Positions 22,558 through 34,222 of a stretch of DNA of 64,000 bases are shown in pieces. Location: contig WAID01000001.1 in assembly GCA_016584495.1 (NCBI GenBank), positions 1,736,001 through 1,800,000 of the forward strand, given 5' to 3'. Position numbers and translations under genes: made by a program. A model generated the notes under the pieces. That model did no database searches. It was not told the DNA's origin and saw only the letters and a program-made list of their open reading frames with translations. How positions within the stretch are numbered: position 1 is the first letter of the stretch; each line of letters opens with the position of its first letter. The stretch comes from Celoporthe dispersa (Eukaryota > Ascomycota > Sordariomycetes > Diaporthales > Cryphonectriaceae).

Positions 22558-25481
22558 TCAGGGCAACCTCAACTCCTCCCGCCCCATGACCACTTTAACC
22601 CCTTCCCTCCCGCCCTGAACGTACCGCACCACCAACCCTTTCGTCCTCCCCGGGCTTGGATCCCAGAAGCCGAGAAGCCTGCTCTTCCGCAGCCCTGCAG
22701 GAATGTACAGCCTGCCTCCGTTATCATTGTCATTACTGTCGTCCACCAGCGCAGCCACAGCAACGGTGACATCCGCAACCTCCTCCTCTGCCCAGCCGGG
22801 ATCAGACCCTACTGTCGACAGCACGCCGTACTTGGCACCGAGAATGACGAGCCCGCCTCTCGCGCGTCGTATCTGCTGGCGGTGCTGGACGGGACCCGCG
22901 AGCAGGGCGGTGAGCTCGTCTGCCTCGGCGCGGCGCTGGGCGGTCCTTCTCTGGAGAGCAGCGGCACGGCGGTCCATCTCCTTCCTGTGGGTGTCGGTAT
23001 CGGTGTCGGGATGGGATGGCGATGCGAGCATGTGGTCGACCGCCGCGAGGCCCAAAGCTGGCAGGGAAACCGCCCAGAAGAGGAGTTTGTTGCAGGACGA
23101 GAGCGAACAGAGGTGGTGGTGGACGGGCGAGGAGGGAGTGGATGAGTCCCGGAAGAGCACGAGGGGGATGATGAGCTTGGTTTCGCGGCGGGAGAGGTAG
23201 AGGGACAAGGTGGTGCAGGCACTAGCGCTGCTGCTGCTGACGCCGAGCTCGAGGCCTAGCTTTGACGAGCGCCCGATCTTCCTGACGCCGCGGATGGCGA
23301 GGTGGGAGACGTCTGTCCCCTTCGCGTCGTTCCTCGAGATCTGGGTGGTGAGTTCTGTCTCCATGCGGAGGTGGAGATGTTTCTTCCACCACCGCGTCGA
23401 GGCCTGGGATGACGAAGGTGCAAGAGAGAGATCTCTGCCGTATCTGAGGTAGCCAGCGACGCCTCCCCCTGCCGTCACAGCACCAGAGACCGTCCACGAT
23501 GAGCTCCTCTTCCCAGCAGCAGGCGCGTCCAGGTCCATGCCATCGTGCAGCCGTCGCAGCCCACTTCTCGTCTGTCTCGTGAAGGGACGGCCTGTCTCTA
23601 GTCCCAGGGTGTCGTCAGGAGACCCGCTGTAGTCACCGAACCTACACCCGACCTCTGCCGTGGGTGGGCTGTACGGGACCACCCCTGCCCCAGCAGCCTT
23701 GACAGCTGGCCCATGAAGCTCTGCAGCGAGACGATGACGCCGTCCTCTAGATCCCTTCGTGAGCGCCAGAGGGATGAAGGCGACGACGATGGTGCCTCCC
23801 ACAAGGAGGTGGTCCCGCTGTCCACGCTGGCAAAGGCTGTGGCGCCGCCGAGGCGAGACAGGCGCTTGTGTGCTGCGAGCCCGAGGCGTGTCGCGTGGTT
23901 CCTGGCCAGAGGGGAGCGGCTGGTCGATAAGTTCGCCTCAACATGCAGCGGATGCTCCTCATCCACGCTCTCGGTGGTCCTCCCTCCTAAGCCTTCAGGA
24001 CGGAGGGTGCTCGATGCCCGAACCGTCAGAGACGCGGCGTTCAACGCATCCGTCTCAACCTCCACGACGGCATCCGGGAGCGACCCTTGCAGCGCGGCCT
24101 CTGATAGGCCCGGCTCGCGGAGGAAGAGTTCTTGTCGAAGCCTGATGCTGACGAGCGGCGCGAAGAAGGTCGAATACCACTCCATGGGTCGATCCCTGGC
24201 GAAGTGATCTGGTATGATGTTGATGCTGTTCTGGCTGCGGCCGGGCCCTACTACCACAACGGAGGGGCCGAGGGAGGAGGAGGAGGCAGTGGCAGGTCTG
24301 AGATTCGAAGCGAGGAGGGAGGCTGCTGTGGTGACCGTCGTGGGGGCATAGTAGAGCACAAGCTGGTCGTCCTGGCCTCCTCTTCTTCTGGTAGATGGGC
24401 CCTTGAGCGCTGTCCATAGCCTGCGAGACTGTGGTTCAAGGAATCGGCTGATGGGTGGGATGGTGGTGGTCGTGGTGTGTGTTACGGACAGGGCACTTGG
24501 TAAAGTTAGTCGAGGCCCGTCTGGTTTTGGTCTGGGTGGTGGGTGGAGGCGAGGCTGGTCTAGCTGGATGCCGAATTCTGTTGACTCTTGTTCTTGAACT
24601 TTTCTGAGAAGGCGAGGATTTGTCCGTCTGGCAGCCGTGCTCTTCTTCTTGCCATCCTCTCGTCCCTCCCCGTCGGCATCCTCGTCCTCGCCATCATCTT
24701 CTGAGCTCGCCTCGTCCGCGAGAGCAGACCGACAGCCCTCCTCCCCACCCTTCCCGAGCAGCGCCTCAAATGCGGTCTGTACATCACCGAAATACTCCAT
24801 CGCCAGCCCACGAAGCCGCTCCGGCACCTCCCGCGACCGCAAGATATCACACATCCGGAAATAGGCCCGCCTGACCTCATCCTTCGAGGGCGCCTCCTCC
24901 TCCGGCAGACACAGCAGCTCGCGATACGTCCGCTGCACCACCACCATTCTGCTCCTCACCCTCCTCCTCTTATCACCACCACCACCACCGCTATCCTCCT
25001 CGCCAGGCGGCAATACAGCACCAGCAGGTCGGGGCTCAACCACAAGCACGCTGTCCACACTGCTGCTCCTCCCCACCCCACCGCCCGCCAGCTTGTCGTC
25101 CTCAGCTTCAGCCCTCCCATGACCGACATCACCGTCATCGCCGCCGCCCTCGCTGCGCGTGACAAACGACGCGGCGTCGTCGAAGCCAAACTCGTACTCC
25201 TGCCGCGTGGTGGCGAACTGTTCCAGCAGCGACAAGCGCGAGCCGACGGAGCGCACGCTGGCATTGCTGTGGGAGTGGCGGCTGGGAGGGAAGAGGAAGT
25301 CGCCGGTGTCGCTGCTGGTGGCGGCGGCGGCGGCAGCGGTGGCAGTAGCGGGAGTGGGTGTGGTTGGGTCATCCTCGCGGTCGTTGCTGAAGAGTCCTGA
25401 TGAGCGGGCCGAGGAGGGCGTGGCTCGGCGCGGGGTGGTGGATGACGAATATGAGGATGAGGAAGGTGCTCGGCCTGCCAT
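22558..25481 (-). CDS. DNAJC11-like J protein with DUF3395
   Basis: Animal DNAJC11 is a mitochondrial outer-membrane J protein linked to MICOS and cristae; I infer a similar mitochondrial role. The single exon encodes about 974 aa from the first ATG. The first 180 residues are Ser/Thr/Ala-rich and disordered. A J-like domain lies at about 183-245 (RTYRELLCLPEEEAPSKDE, RRAYFRM, YFGDVQTAFEALL). The HPD tripeptide expected between helices II and III is absent; the stretch reads CDILRSREVPERL. The C-terminal DUF3395 matches DNAJC11 well: IPAGLRKSRLLGFWDP and GREELRLP at the end. One base is missing in the CCCC run at 23682-23685 (sense GGGG), where the frame changes from RLLGQG to VVPYSPPTAEVGCRFGDYS. 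The DUF3395 assignment is firm, orthology likely. Confidence 0.82.
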
Positions 25482-26463
25482 GACTTTTGTGTGGTCTGTG
25501 AGCCAGTCGGAGGGGGAAGGAGGAGACGAGATGGCCAGCTCCCCCTGTTAAGGCATTGAACTGAGTAGAGGGTGGGGGGTTTTTGATTGACGATGATGTG
25601 CACACGCCTGCTTGTTTTTTTTTCTATTTTTTTCCTTTTTTTTCTTTCTTTCTGTTATTTTTGTGCTTGAAAAAAAAAAAAAAAGGCGAGACGGGTGAGG
25701 ACGAGACAGGATAGAGCTAAGCTCTACAGATGTGACTTGATAAAGATCACAAGAGTGGTTTGGCTGCCGGGTGAGGAATTACCAAGTCATCATATGTACA
25801 GCATAATCATCATGAGGTATGAGATGGATGCATGAAGTCGAGGAGATTGCCACGGCCCAAATAGTAACACGGTGTGCACACACGGAAACGCGCTAAGCAA
25901 ACCGCCCTGATGGGACAAATTCCGCGCGTCTGGCGCTTGGTGGCTGTGTCAGGGAATTTGGTTCTGCTTTGGGGGGAGAGTGTGTGGGAGGGTTCTCCAA
26001 TATTGACTGTGGTATTGGTGCTAGTTGGTCAGGCAAGGGATGCAGTGATTTCCGTGGTTGGAGAACCCTCAATCATGAGACATCATGAGGGGGGGAGGAG
26101 GAGGTAAGATGGCTGTGAGTCAGAGTGGATGTTTGGGGGTCGTATGGCCTTGAAGTGTCTGTGGAATTATAGGCTCACAGGGTTGATCCTCCATTGTTTG
26201 AGTCCACATGATACATCGTTAAGTGCCCAGGTAAATACTAGACAACTAATGTACTGATCAAAGGTGGACCAATTTTATTTAGCATGTCTACACTATCAGC
26301 CGTCTTCTTGCGCCCCCTTCAACCTCTTACAAGGCCATTGGTCATATCTTCAACACCTTCTCGTACAGTTCAAACTTTTTGAAGCTTGGAGTATCATACA
26401 CACTCTCTCACATTTTCTCCAATGACAAAAAGAAAAGAAATACTTCCTTTTCTATTTTTTTTT
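25482..26463. other. Intergenic region, J protein / M28 peptidase
   Basis: No supportable gene. It contains the upstream region of the J-protein gene with poly-T and poly-A runs (25613-25684) and the 3' region of the M28 peptidase gene. Confidence 0.55.
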
Positions 26464-29368
26464 TTAAACATGGTGCCCAACCTTGATGTTAGCAGTCGCG
26501 GTCTTGATACAGTCCTCAATAATTCCCGTCCACCGTTCAGCATTGGCATAATCCCTCGCGTCGATACTCTCCACCAGTCCGGGGAAGACAGCTGCAGAGC
26601 AAAAAAGTCAGTCAGTCATTTCTCAAATTATGATGATCCACAGACTTGCAAAAGAAAGGGAAAAAAAAAAAAAAGGAAAAGAAAGAAAAAAAAAGGGTTC
26701 GACAATAGAGACTTACCCCCAGAATAACCCGTCCAGAGCCCCGGCGCAAAAACAACATGCTTAAACCACGGCCGCCCATCCAAGCCTTCCGGGTACAAAA
26801 AGGCCCTCTCCAGGTACTTGTACTTGGTATTCACCTTGCGCACCTCGTAGGCAAGCCTCATCTTGGTGGGCCACTTCCACCAGGGGATCTCCTCCTCCAC
26901 CTCGCCCTGCAGCTCTGCCCTCTTGGCGTCGAGCTTGGTGGCCTCGGCGAGCAGGGCCGAGACCGTCCCGTGCAGACGCGCCAGGCTGCGGCGGAAGGTT
27001 GTTGGGTCGCCCACCACTTTTTTCGCCGAGGACGGTGCCTCGCAGCGTCACCATCTCGGCCTTGTCTGCCGGCTCAGGCGGAGACGAGGAAGAGGGAGAC
27101 AGGGCGGCCTCGAGTTTGGCCTCCACCTTGGCAACGTAGGTATCGAGGGCTGTTGCGTACCTGGCCGCCTCGAACGAGAGGAGGGGCTCGTCTGCGAGCT
27201 TGGCCGTCATCAGGCCCAGGATCTGCGCCATGGTGCGGTGGTAGACGAACCCCGGGTCGCCGTACGTCTCCATCCAGTGGAAACTGTCGTAATTGGAGTG
27301 GTAGTGATACACAGGGTCCTCCGGCCCCGCAGTAAATCCCATATCGAGAGAAGGAACACCAGCAAAGTCCTGGAACGCAGTAAAGTCGCTCCCGCTGCCC
27401 ATCGTGGAGATCTTCTTGTTCCAGGTGTCGTAGACAGTCTGTCCCTGCACCGTCTGGTTGGGCGACTGTACCTGCGACGTGATGTCGTAGAGGAGATTAT
27501 CGAGCAGAGGAGCAGCCGAGGCGTGGAATTTCTGGCCGCGCACGCTGACGTCTAGGTTCAGGTAGGCCACGTTGACATGCGAGAGCCAGGGCAGGTACTC
27601 CTCGACCCATTCGGTGGAGCCCAGCAGGCCGTACTCCTCGCCGTCCCAGGAGGCGAAGACGATGGTGCGGAGGGGCTTCCAACCCTTCTGGAGGGCCTGA
27701 CCGAAGCTGCGGATGACTTCGTTGAGGACGGCGGAGCCGCTGTTGGGATCGCCTGCGCCTCCGACGATCCAGGCACTGGAAGGTATGTAAGTCCAGATGA
27801 GTTTGTTTTACGGTGGTGTCTTTGAAGTTTTTTTTGGGGGGGGGGAGGGGGGAGCGGGGTATGGTTTCAAAACAAGGAGCAAAAAGATCAAGAGACAGCG
27901 AGGAGAAACCTACTCGCGGTGGTTGCCCACGATGACGACCTCATCCGCAATAGACCCGTTGATGATGCCAATCACATCCCAGTTCGGTGTGATGATATAG
28001 TCCTGCTCGTTGTAAAGGTGAAGGACAACATCCTCAGGGGAAGGGCCGACATTGTACTGAACGCCTTTATATTCAAGGCCCAGGTCGGCAGTCCAGTACT
28101 TGTTGAACTCCTTGGCTGTCGGACCGTGACCGTTGAGGGCCTTCAGGATGGGTAAGGCATCCTCATAAGAGATGGGGATCGAAGGAATGCTGGGGATATA
28201 TGGCTCTGTAGGCCCACGAGGGACACCAGGCTTGGATGGGTAGCCAGGAGTTGTTCTGAGGCCCGAAAAAAAGTCAGTGCTCTGTCTCTCTCGGACTTGT
28301 CTAGGTTTTTTTTTAAAAAAAAGAAGCCTCAACCTACGGATCACCGGGGGCAAAGCTCAAGAACTGCGTGCTCCCCCGCTGCACGCTACTAGGCTGTCGA
28401 GCGGGCCCCTTGGGATACTTCTCGACCCCCTTCTCCTCCGTGACCTCGCCATCATCCCCAGGATCCGTAAAGAGGACCACGCCCACGGCACCAAGCTCCT
28501 GTGCGCGCTTCACCTTCAGGCCACGGAAGATGCCGCCGTACCGGGCGAGGACGACTTTGCCCTCGAGGTCGATGCCGGCTCTGAGCAGGTCCTCGTAGTC
28601 CTGGTACGTCCCGTAGTTGGCGTACACGAAGCGGCCCGTCACGTTGCCGCTGGCCGAGTAGCCGTGGAAGGTTGGGATCCTGGTGTCGAAGCCCGTGGTC
28701 GGGTCGTCTTCGAGGACGTCTTCGGTCAAGGATGCCTCGAAGGAGACCTTCCAGCTTGACGACTCGGCTCCGTCCTCCGAGGGGCTGGATCTGGCCAGCA
28801 TGGCTAGGCGGTGGTCGACAGGGCGGTTGAGGTAGATGTCGTAATCCACGATGGTGGATGAGATTCCCCATTCCTCCCACCTCTCTCTTGTCCAGAGCGC
28901 CTGAGTGCCACAGCGAGTAAGTATGATTGATAAATTACCTATACAGCACACGTGTAGAAACATGAGATCCACAGGAGCTCCTCTTACCTGGGAGTAGTTC
29001 TGCCCCGCCAGGTGAGCACCAGCAGTATAATACCGCTGCCACTCCGCCGCCCTCTCGCTGCTCGGCGTCTCGAGCAGCACCTCCTTGAGCTCCCCATAGC
29101 TCAGCCTGCGCCCGTGACGGCCAGGCCACGACCACCAGGACGACGGATCACGGTCATGTTCACGCCCATGGTGTCCGAGAGCGACCTCAAGCCCAAATAC
29201 AAACAAAAAGGTGGCAAAGAGGGCGAGCAGGCTACACGACAGCGCGACCGTGCAGAACCGGCGGAGGACGTGGTGCCCGTACCGCTGGCGGGGCGGGGCG
29301 GTCCTCACGGTGGCGATGAGGGGCGTGCGCTCGTCAGCCATCTTCTCCTTCTCGTCGGCGTGGACCAT
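26464..29368 (-). CDS. M28 glutamate carboxypeptidase-like membrane peptidase
   Basis: A type II membrane zinc peptidase of the glutamate carboxypeptidase II / transferrin receptor-like family, related to yeast Vps70, probably in the vacuolar or secretory system. Five exons: 29368-28988, 28900-28338, 28255-27914, 27775-26717 and 26591-26464, giving about 823 aa. A membrane anchor lies near residues 38-65 (SCSLLALFATFLFVFGLEV). A PA domain follows (YANYGTYQDYEDLLRAGIDL). All five co-catalytic zinc positions are seen: NHRD, GGAGDPNSG, SWDGEEYGLLGS, YLNLDVSV and VYHYHSNYDS. A dimerisation domain ends the protein. One extra T in T6 at 27018-27023 breaks the frame between VLGEK and VVGDPTTFRR. An alternative start, MADERTPLI, is nine codons downstream and fits homologues equally well. 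Confidence 0.93.
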
Positions 29369-30477
29369 AGTCCGGTGTGCCCGGGTCCCTTGGTCGCCTG
29401 GTCAGTTTCAAGGGGGCGAGGCGAGAAGTAAGTCAGACTCGTCGGGTTGTTTTGAGCGAATAAGTAGGGTGGGTGTGGGTGTAAAGTAAACAATGACGGC
29501 AACGATACCGCGGGAGATGGTCTTGTGTGACGCACCATCGGCATTTGACGGCGGCACCGGTGGGAGGGAGGGATCTTGGCGTCAAAGTATGCGCCAGGGT
29601 GGCAAAAGCAAGACACAGGCGGGGGAGGGAGAACTTACAAGGGCAAGGTGAGATTGATGATTGGTTTTCTTTTTTTGGAATTTTTTTTTTGTTTCTCCTT
29701 CTTTCGCTGTTTTACAGAGTATTTGTAGGCCAGCTGTTATGATTTGCTGTATGCATGCGAGCGTCGGTTCGACAGAGCAAGAGGAAAGAGACAAGACTAG
29801 TGTCGGGTACAGTGTCCTTTTCCCTCTCGAGCCTGCTTTATGCCAACGGATCATGTGTGAGAGCTACAAAAGATAAGGAAAGCCCGCCCGCCGCCGTGTT
29901 CCCTCCCACGGCAATGATCCACCGGAACGTTACGTTTTTGACATCACCGGCAATGGGTCCCCGCTCCGGTGGGCAGGCAGACTAGCTGATGGCATGACGG
30001 CGCTCCGGCCCTCGGTCATTCCGAGGCTCCGACCTCCCCCTGCGATCTGAGAACTTTTACATTCCCCTTGGCTGTTTTCCTCGTGGGAATATGATGACTT
30101 GTCGGATAGATACACGAGATATATCCCCATAGACTGTCCGTCTCGGCGTGACAGGGATTTTAACAGCGAGGCTTTTACGCCTGTGTGTAGAACTAAACAG
30201 AGAGAGGAATGGATGCATTGCGCAAGGGGCGGAGTTAAGGACAGTCTTCATTGCATACCCATTCCGCACTAGTACACCGATTCCTCCAGACCAGCACACT
30301 GGTTTATGTGTATATATATTTAGAGGTGGAAGCTGTCCTCATCGCCTTGTTAAGATCAGAATGTCAGTCACAACATTATCCTACAAGCTACTCCAGCCCA
30401 AAGAAGAAGAAAAGACAACAGTCACACCGTCTTTAAGCAAAACCATCTAACCTCCTTACTTTCGAAATCCTTTCACA
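29369..30477. other. Divergent promoter region, M28 peptidase / SDR
   Basis: 1.1 kb between two divergent start codons. No gene is seen; it should hold both promoters. It includes T-rich tracts near 29664-29690. Confidence 0.55.
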
Positions 30478-31517
30478 ATGTCTTCGAAGACAATCATCCT
30501 CGTCACCGGTAAAGTCTTTCTATGCTTTCCAAGTCGCACGATATGAATAGTAGACTAACACGCGAGTCCTAGGTGGTAACAGCGGTATTGGCTACGAGAC
30601 CGTGGCCCTGCTGTCCAAGGGGTCGGCCGACTACCACGTCCTGATGGGCAGCAGGAGTGTGGAGAAGGGGCAGAAGGCTCTCGATGAGATGAGGCTGGCA
30701 CACGGCGCTTCTCTGAAGGGCGCCATCTCTGTGGTCCAGGTCGATATCAGCGACGAGAAGTCTATTCATGCCGTCAAGGATCACATCGAGACACAGTTTG
30801 GAAAGCTAGATGGTATGCATTCTTTGTCCAAGAATAATCTTGGCCAGTCCTTGGCTTTTTTTCCCTTCTTTTTCTGAAAGTGGCCATGACCTGACACTCT
30901 ACAGTCCTGATCAACAACGCGGGCATCATTGTGTACCAGCAGATGGACCTGCTCGAACAGCTCCGCACCACCTTCGAGACCAACGTCTTCGGGACAATGC
31001 TCCTGTACGTTATTACAGCCCATCTCAAGACGAGATAACTACCCTGACTACCCCACCACCATTAGCACCTGCTGCGACCCGCCATCCGCTAACGAGAGAA
31101 ACCACCCAAAAACACAGATCCGAGACCCTGGAGCCTCTCCTCAAGAAGTCCTCCAAGCCCTACCTCATCTACGTCTCCAGCGGCCAGGGCTCTATCACCC
31201 GGAAGCTCCTCCCCGACTCCGAGCACGCCAAGCTCCGCGGCGACCCCTACCGCATGAGCAAGGCCGCCGTCAACATGCTGAGCGCCATCCACCGCAGGCA
31301 CTGGTCCGAGTGGGGGTGCAAGGTGCTCGCCTTCGACCCGGGCTTCTGTGTGTCGAACCTGACGGGCGCTAAGGGGCGCGAGATGCGCGTCAGTCTGGGG
31401 GCGCGGGAGGCTACGGAGCCGGCCGCCATGCTTGCGGATGTGGTGGGTGGGGGTAAGGATGAGTTTTTTGAGAAGAGCGGTATGTTGGATGTGGATGGGG
31501 CTCTGGTGCCTTGGTGA
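30478..31517 (+). CDS. Short-chain dehydrogenase/reductase
   Basis: A classical SDR of the carbonyl reductase-like type, NAD(P)H-dependent, with unknown substrate. Four exons: 30478-30508, 30573-30812, 30905-31004 and 31118-31517, all GT-AG, joining to 256 aa, the usual size. The cofactor motif TGGNSGIG spans residues 10-17 and is split by intron 1. NNAG is at 94-97. The catalytic set is Ser144/145 (YVSSGQGS) and Y168-RMS-K172. FDPGFCVSNLTG follows the active site. The first exon is only 31 nt, and the phases confirm it. No signal peptide is seen, so it is probably cytosolic. It is divergent from the M28 peptidase gene. Confidence 0.93.
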
Positions 31518-34222
31518 TTGTGTAACTACTGTGTTTTAAACTGGGTCGGATGGAGCAACTGTGCTTTTTGTAGATCTCTTTGTAAATGGGAAACACTTCT
31601 GGGATGGTCGAACCTTACGAGGAAATCATATCTTCAGCGTACGAGTACTATCCTTGACACACTTGCGCATATGACCCGGCATACTTTTTGAACAGACTTG
31701 AGTATGATTTTCTGGACACATATTTCCAAAGCCCAAGTTCTAAGAATATTCTCTGGACTCTCCGAGACGATGATCCAGTATAGTCGTAGTTACCTGAATT
31801 CACGGGCTCTAAAATCACCGGCCCGGTCCAAGCCCTGTTCTTTTCAGTGTATGCATCTCGATTTCCATACATGTAAGTAGTTCCTACCTTGTTCGTTGAG
31901 CCAGAGCTCTAAGGCTGCCGCCCATGACGAGTTGGGCATGGAGTGTAGAGATGTAGGATATGCTCTGCATGAGGCAGAGCAATAACTACGATCATGATAG
32001 AATTACTAGATCATACCCAATATCTAAGCATGATCGAGGAATATAATTATATCAAGTATGTATTTTGTGTAATCACAGCATAATTATTCTATACCAGGAT
32101 CTTTTTCTTTTCTTTTCTTTTCCTTCTCGTTTTTAATTTTATGTTGTGTATTCCCTCTTCGTGCCTCTCTACATTATGTGTCTCTCTGTACATGTATATG
32201 AATTATTACGTCTCCAGCACAGGCCATGGCTGGTGGAGTCAGCGGGCGTCGTGTGGACCCGGATGAGGATTACTTGAGTGGAACCCAACCCCAAATGTCT
32301 CACATATTAATAAAATCCCCTCTCTCTAATCCCGTCACAGCTATTGTCATATGCCAGAAGGATGCATACCTACAAGCACCATTTTCCCGCCAGATCGTCG
32401 ATACGGGCAAGAGACAAATGGACTTGAGTCTGACACCGCCTCCATTCTCCCCCCCCACCACCCACCACCCGACCTCCTCGTGACCGTAGCCAGGAGCGCC
32501 GCATTTTGCCTGCCTACAACGTACTACTGCACCCTCTCCGTTCGCGGGGCGCATGCAGAGCGGTAAGCCTGGTGCGCGATGGGCTGAGCAAATGAGCGTC
32601 CACTATTGCGACATGGGCACAGCCATCTCGACATTAACACCTTGCCTGAGAGGGCTAAAACGTACAATAATCATGGCCCGTCGGCGAGTTCCAGACCTGC
32701 TGAATTTTTTCTCCTTCTCCTTCTTTGGACATGCACCTTGCCTGGAATCTGCTGCAGCAGGAAGCAGACTCCAGCTCGGAGGTGGGTGAGACGTCATTCT
32801 ACTATGTGAAAGGGCGCAGGGCGCAGAGCCGTGTGTGACTGTGCACCACAATGTTGCATCGACGGGCGGCCGGGCGCATGCAGTAAGCCATCCCTACCCA
32901 CCCCTTGCCCCCTCCATCCTCTCGCCCAGATCCTCCAGGAGCCCGCCGACAGCGGAATCATAAACCATGTCGGTGTGGCAGACCATCCATCAGCAGCAGC
33001 TCCGAGATAATGCAGTGTCACCGTCCTTCTGCAGCACGCGCTTGTTGGAAAGAGTCACAAGTCACACGCAAATTATGTTGAGAAGAACACAGACGGAAGT
33101 GTTCAACATTACGAATCCTCTAACAAGCACACGCTCTCTCAAAAGTAAAAGACTGGCACCGGCACAGACAGTTTTTCGCGCTCTCTCTCTCTCTCTCTCT
33201 TGTTATTCTTTCCCGGCAAAAGCATGGTACTGTACGTAAGTACATAGTATCGAGGTTGGGGCCTGGGCCATGCAAACATTGTGGAGGTAGCCCCTCCTTT
33301 TTACACAGGCACAAGGAGGGGGGGGAGGGGGGAAAAAACTTGAACCTGCGTCCTGCAGGCCCCGGGTCCACCGTCATGCAGGCGGATCTTGGGGATCGCC
33401 GGCCAGGACCTCATCGTAGACTGCTTTCTGTCCTTGTGATTCCGAATCGCAGCGGCGAGGGGCGAGGACCGGCCATCTCGACCGCCCTCTGGGTCACACT
33501 AGCGCCTCCGGTTTTTGGTAGTTTTTTTTCTTCTTCATCTCTTTTCTCTCGTCCTCTCATGCATTTTACTACTACGATACTTAGTATGTGACAATCTAGA
33601 CATGCTGTTTGGTTGCAAGGAGCGCCCACCATCATTTGGGGGCCCGCGCGACCCACCTGGCGGCCCGGTGACTGCGATGTTACATAGTACGTACCTCTGC
33701 AAAATCCGTGACTCGGATCGGTGCCGCGGATCTATTTGTTTCTTTCTTTTTCTGTTCGCCTTTTCTTCCTCTTTTTTTTTTTTTTACTTCTTCGTCTTTT
33801 CCCTCTCGACAATACCGTTCTGTTTCCAGGACGCCTTCTTGTTTCGTTTTTCTTCCGTCTTGGCCGTCTTTCAGAGTCAAGCAGGTTGCAAGTCTCTCAC
33901 TTATTACTATAGAGGCGTCCTTTTTTTTTTGGTTGTTCCCATCCAGTCCGACCAGCCTCCATCATTCATCCCGCTCAGAACGGCTCTTTTGCCGACCCAA
34001 GCCGTCGTCGGAACGATTGTTTACTTTTTTTTTTTTTTTCGTTTGGGAAGAATAACAAGAAGAGAAGAAGCAAGGAGAAGAAACTTGCATCAAAGGTCCA
34101 TACACACAGCAGGACGAACGAGAATTCTAGCTACAAATCGCGCGCAATAGACATATCCCCCTCCTGTCTCCCTCACGGTCCAGTGAAAAGATCCCCCTCC
34201 CTCCTCCTCCCCCCTCCTCAAG
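31518..34222. other. Long intergenic region, SDR / MFS transporter
   Basis: No supportable gene in 2.7 kb. It includes an AT-rich island (about 31960-32210), a (CT)10 run at 33181-33200, several GTAC motifs near 33230-33250 and 33680, and a long T-rich leader (33720-34050) just before the transporter gene. Confidence 0.55.
33181..33200. repeat. (CT)10 microsatellite
   Basis: Uninterrupted CT run read directly, intergenic. Confidence 0.9.
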
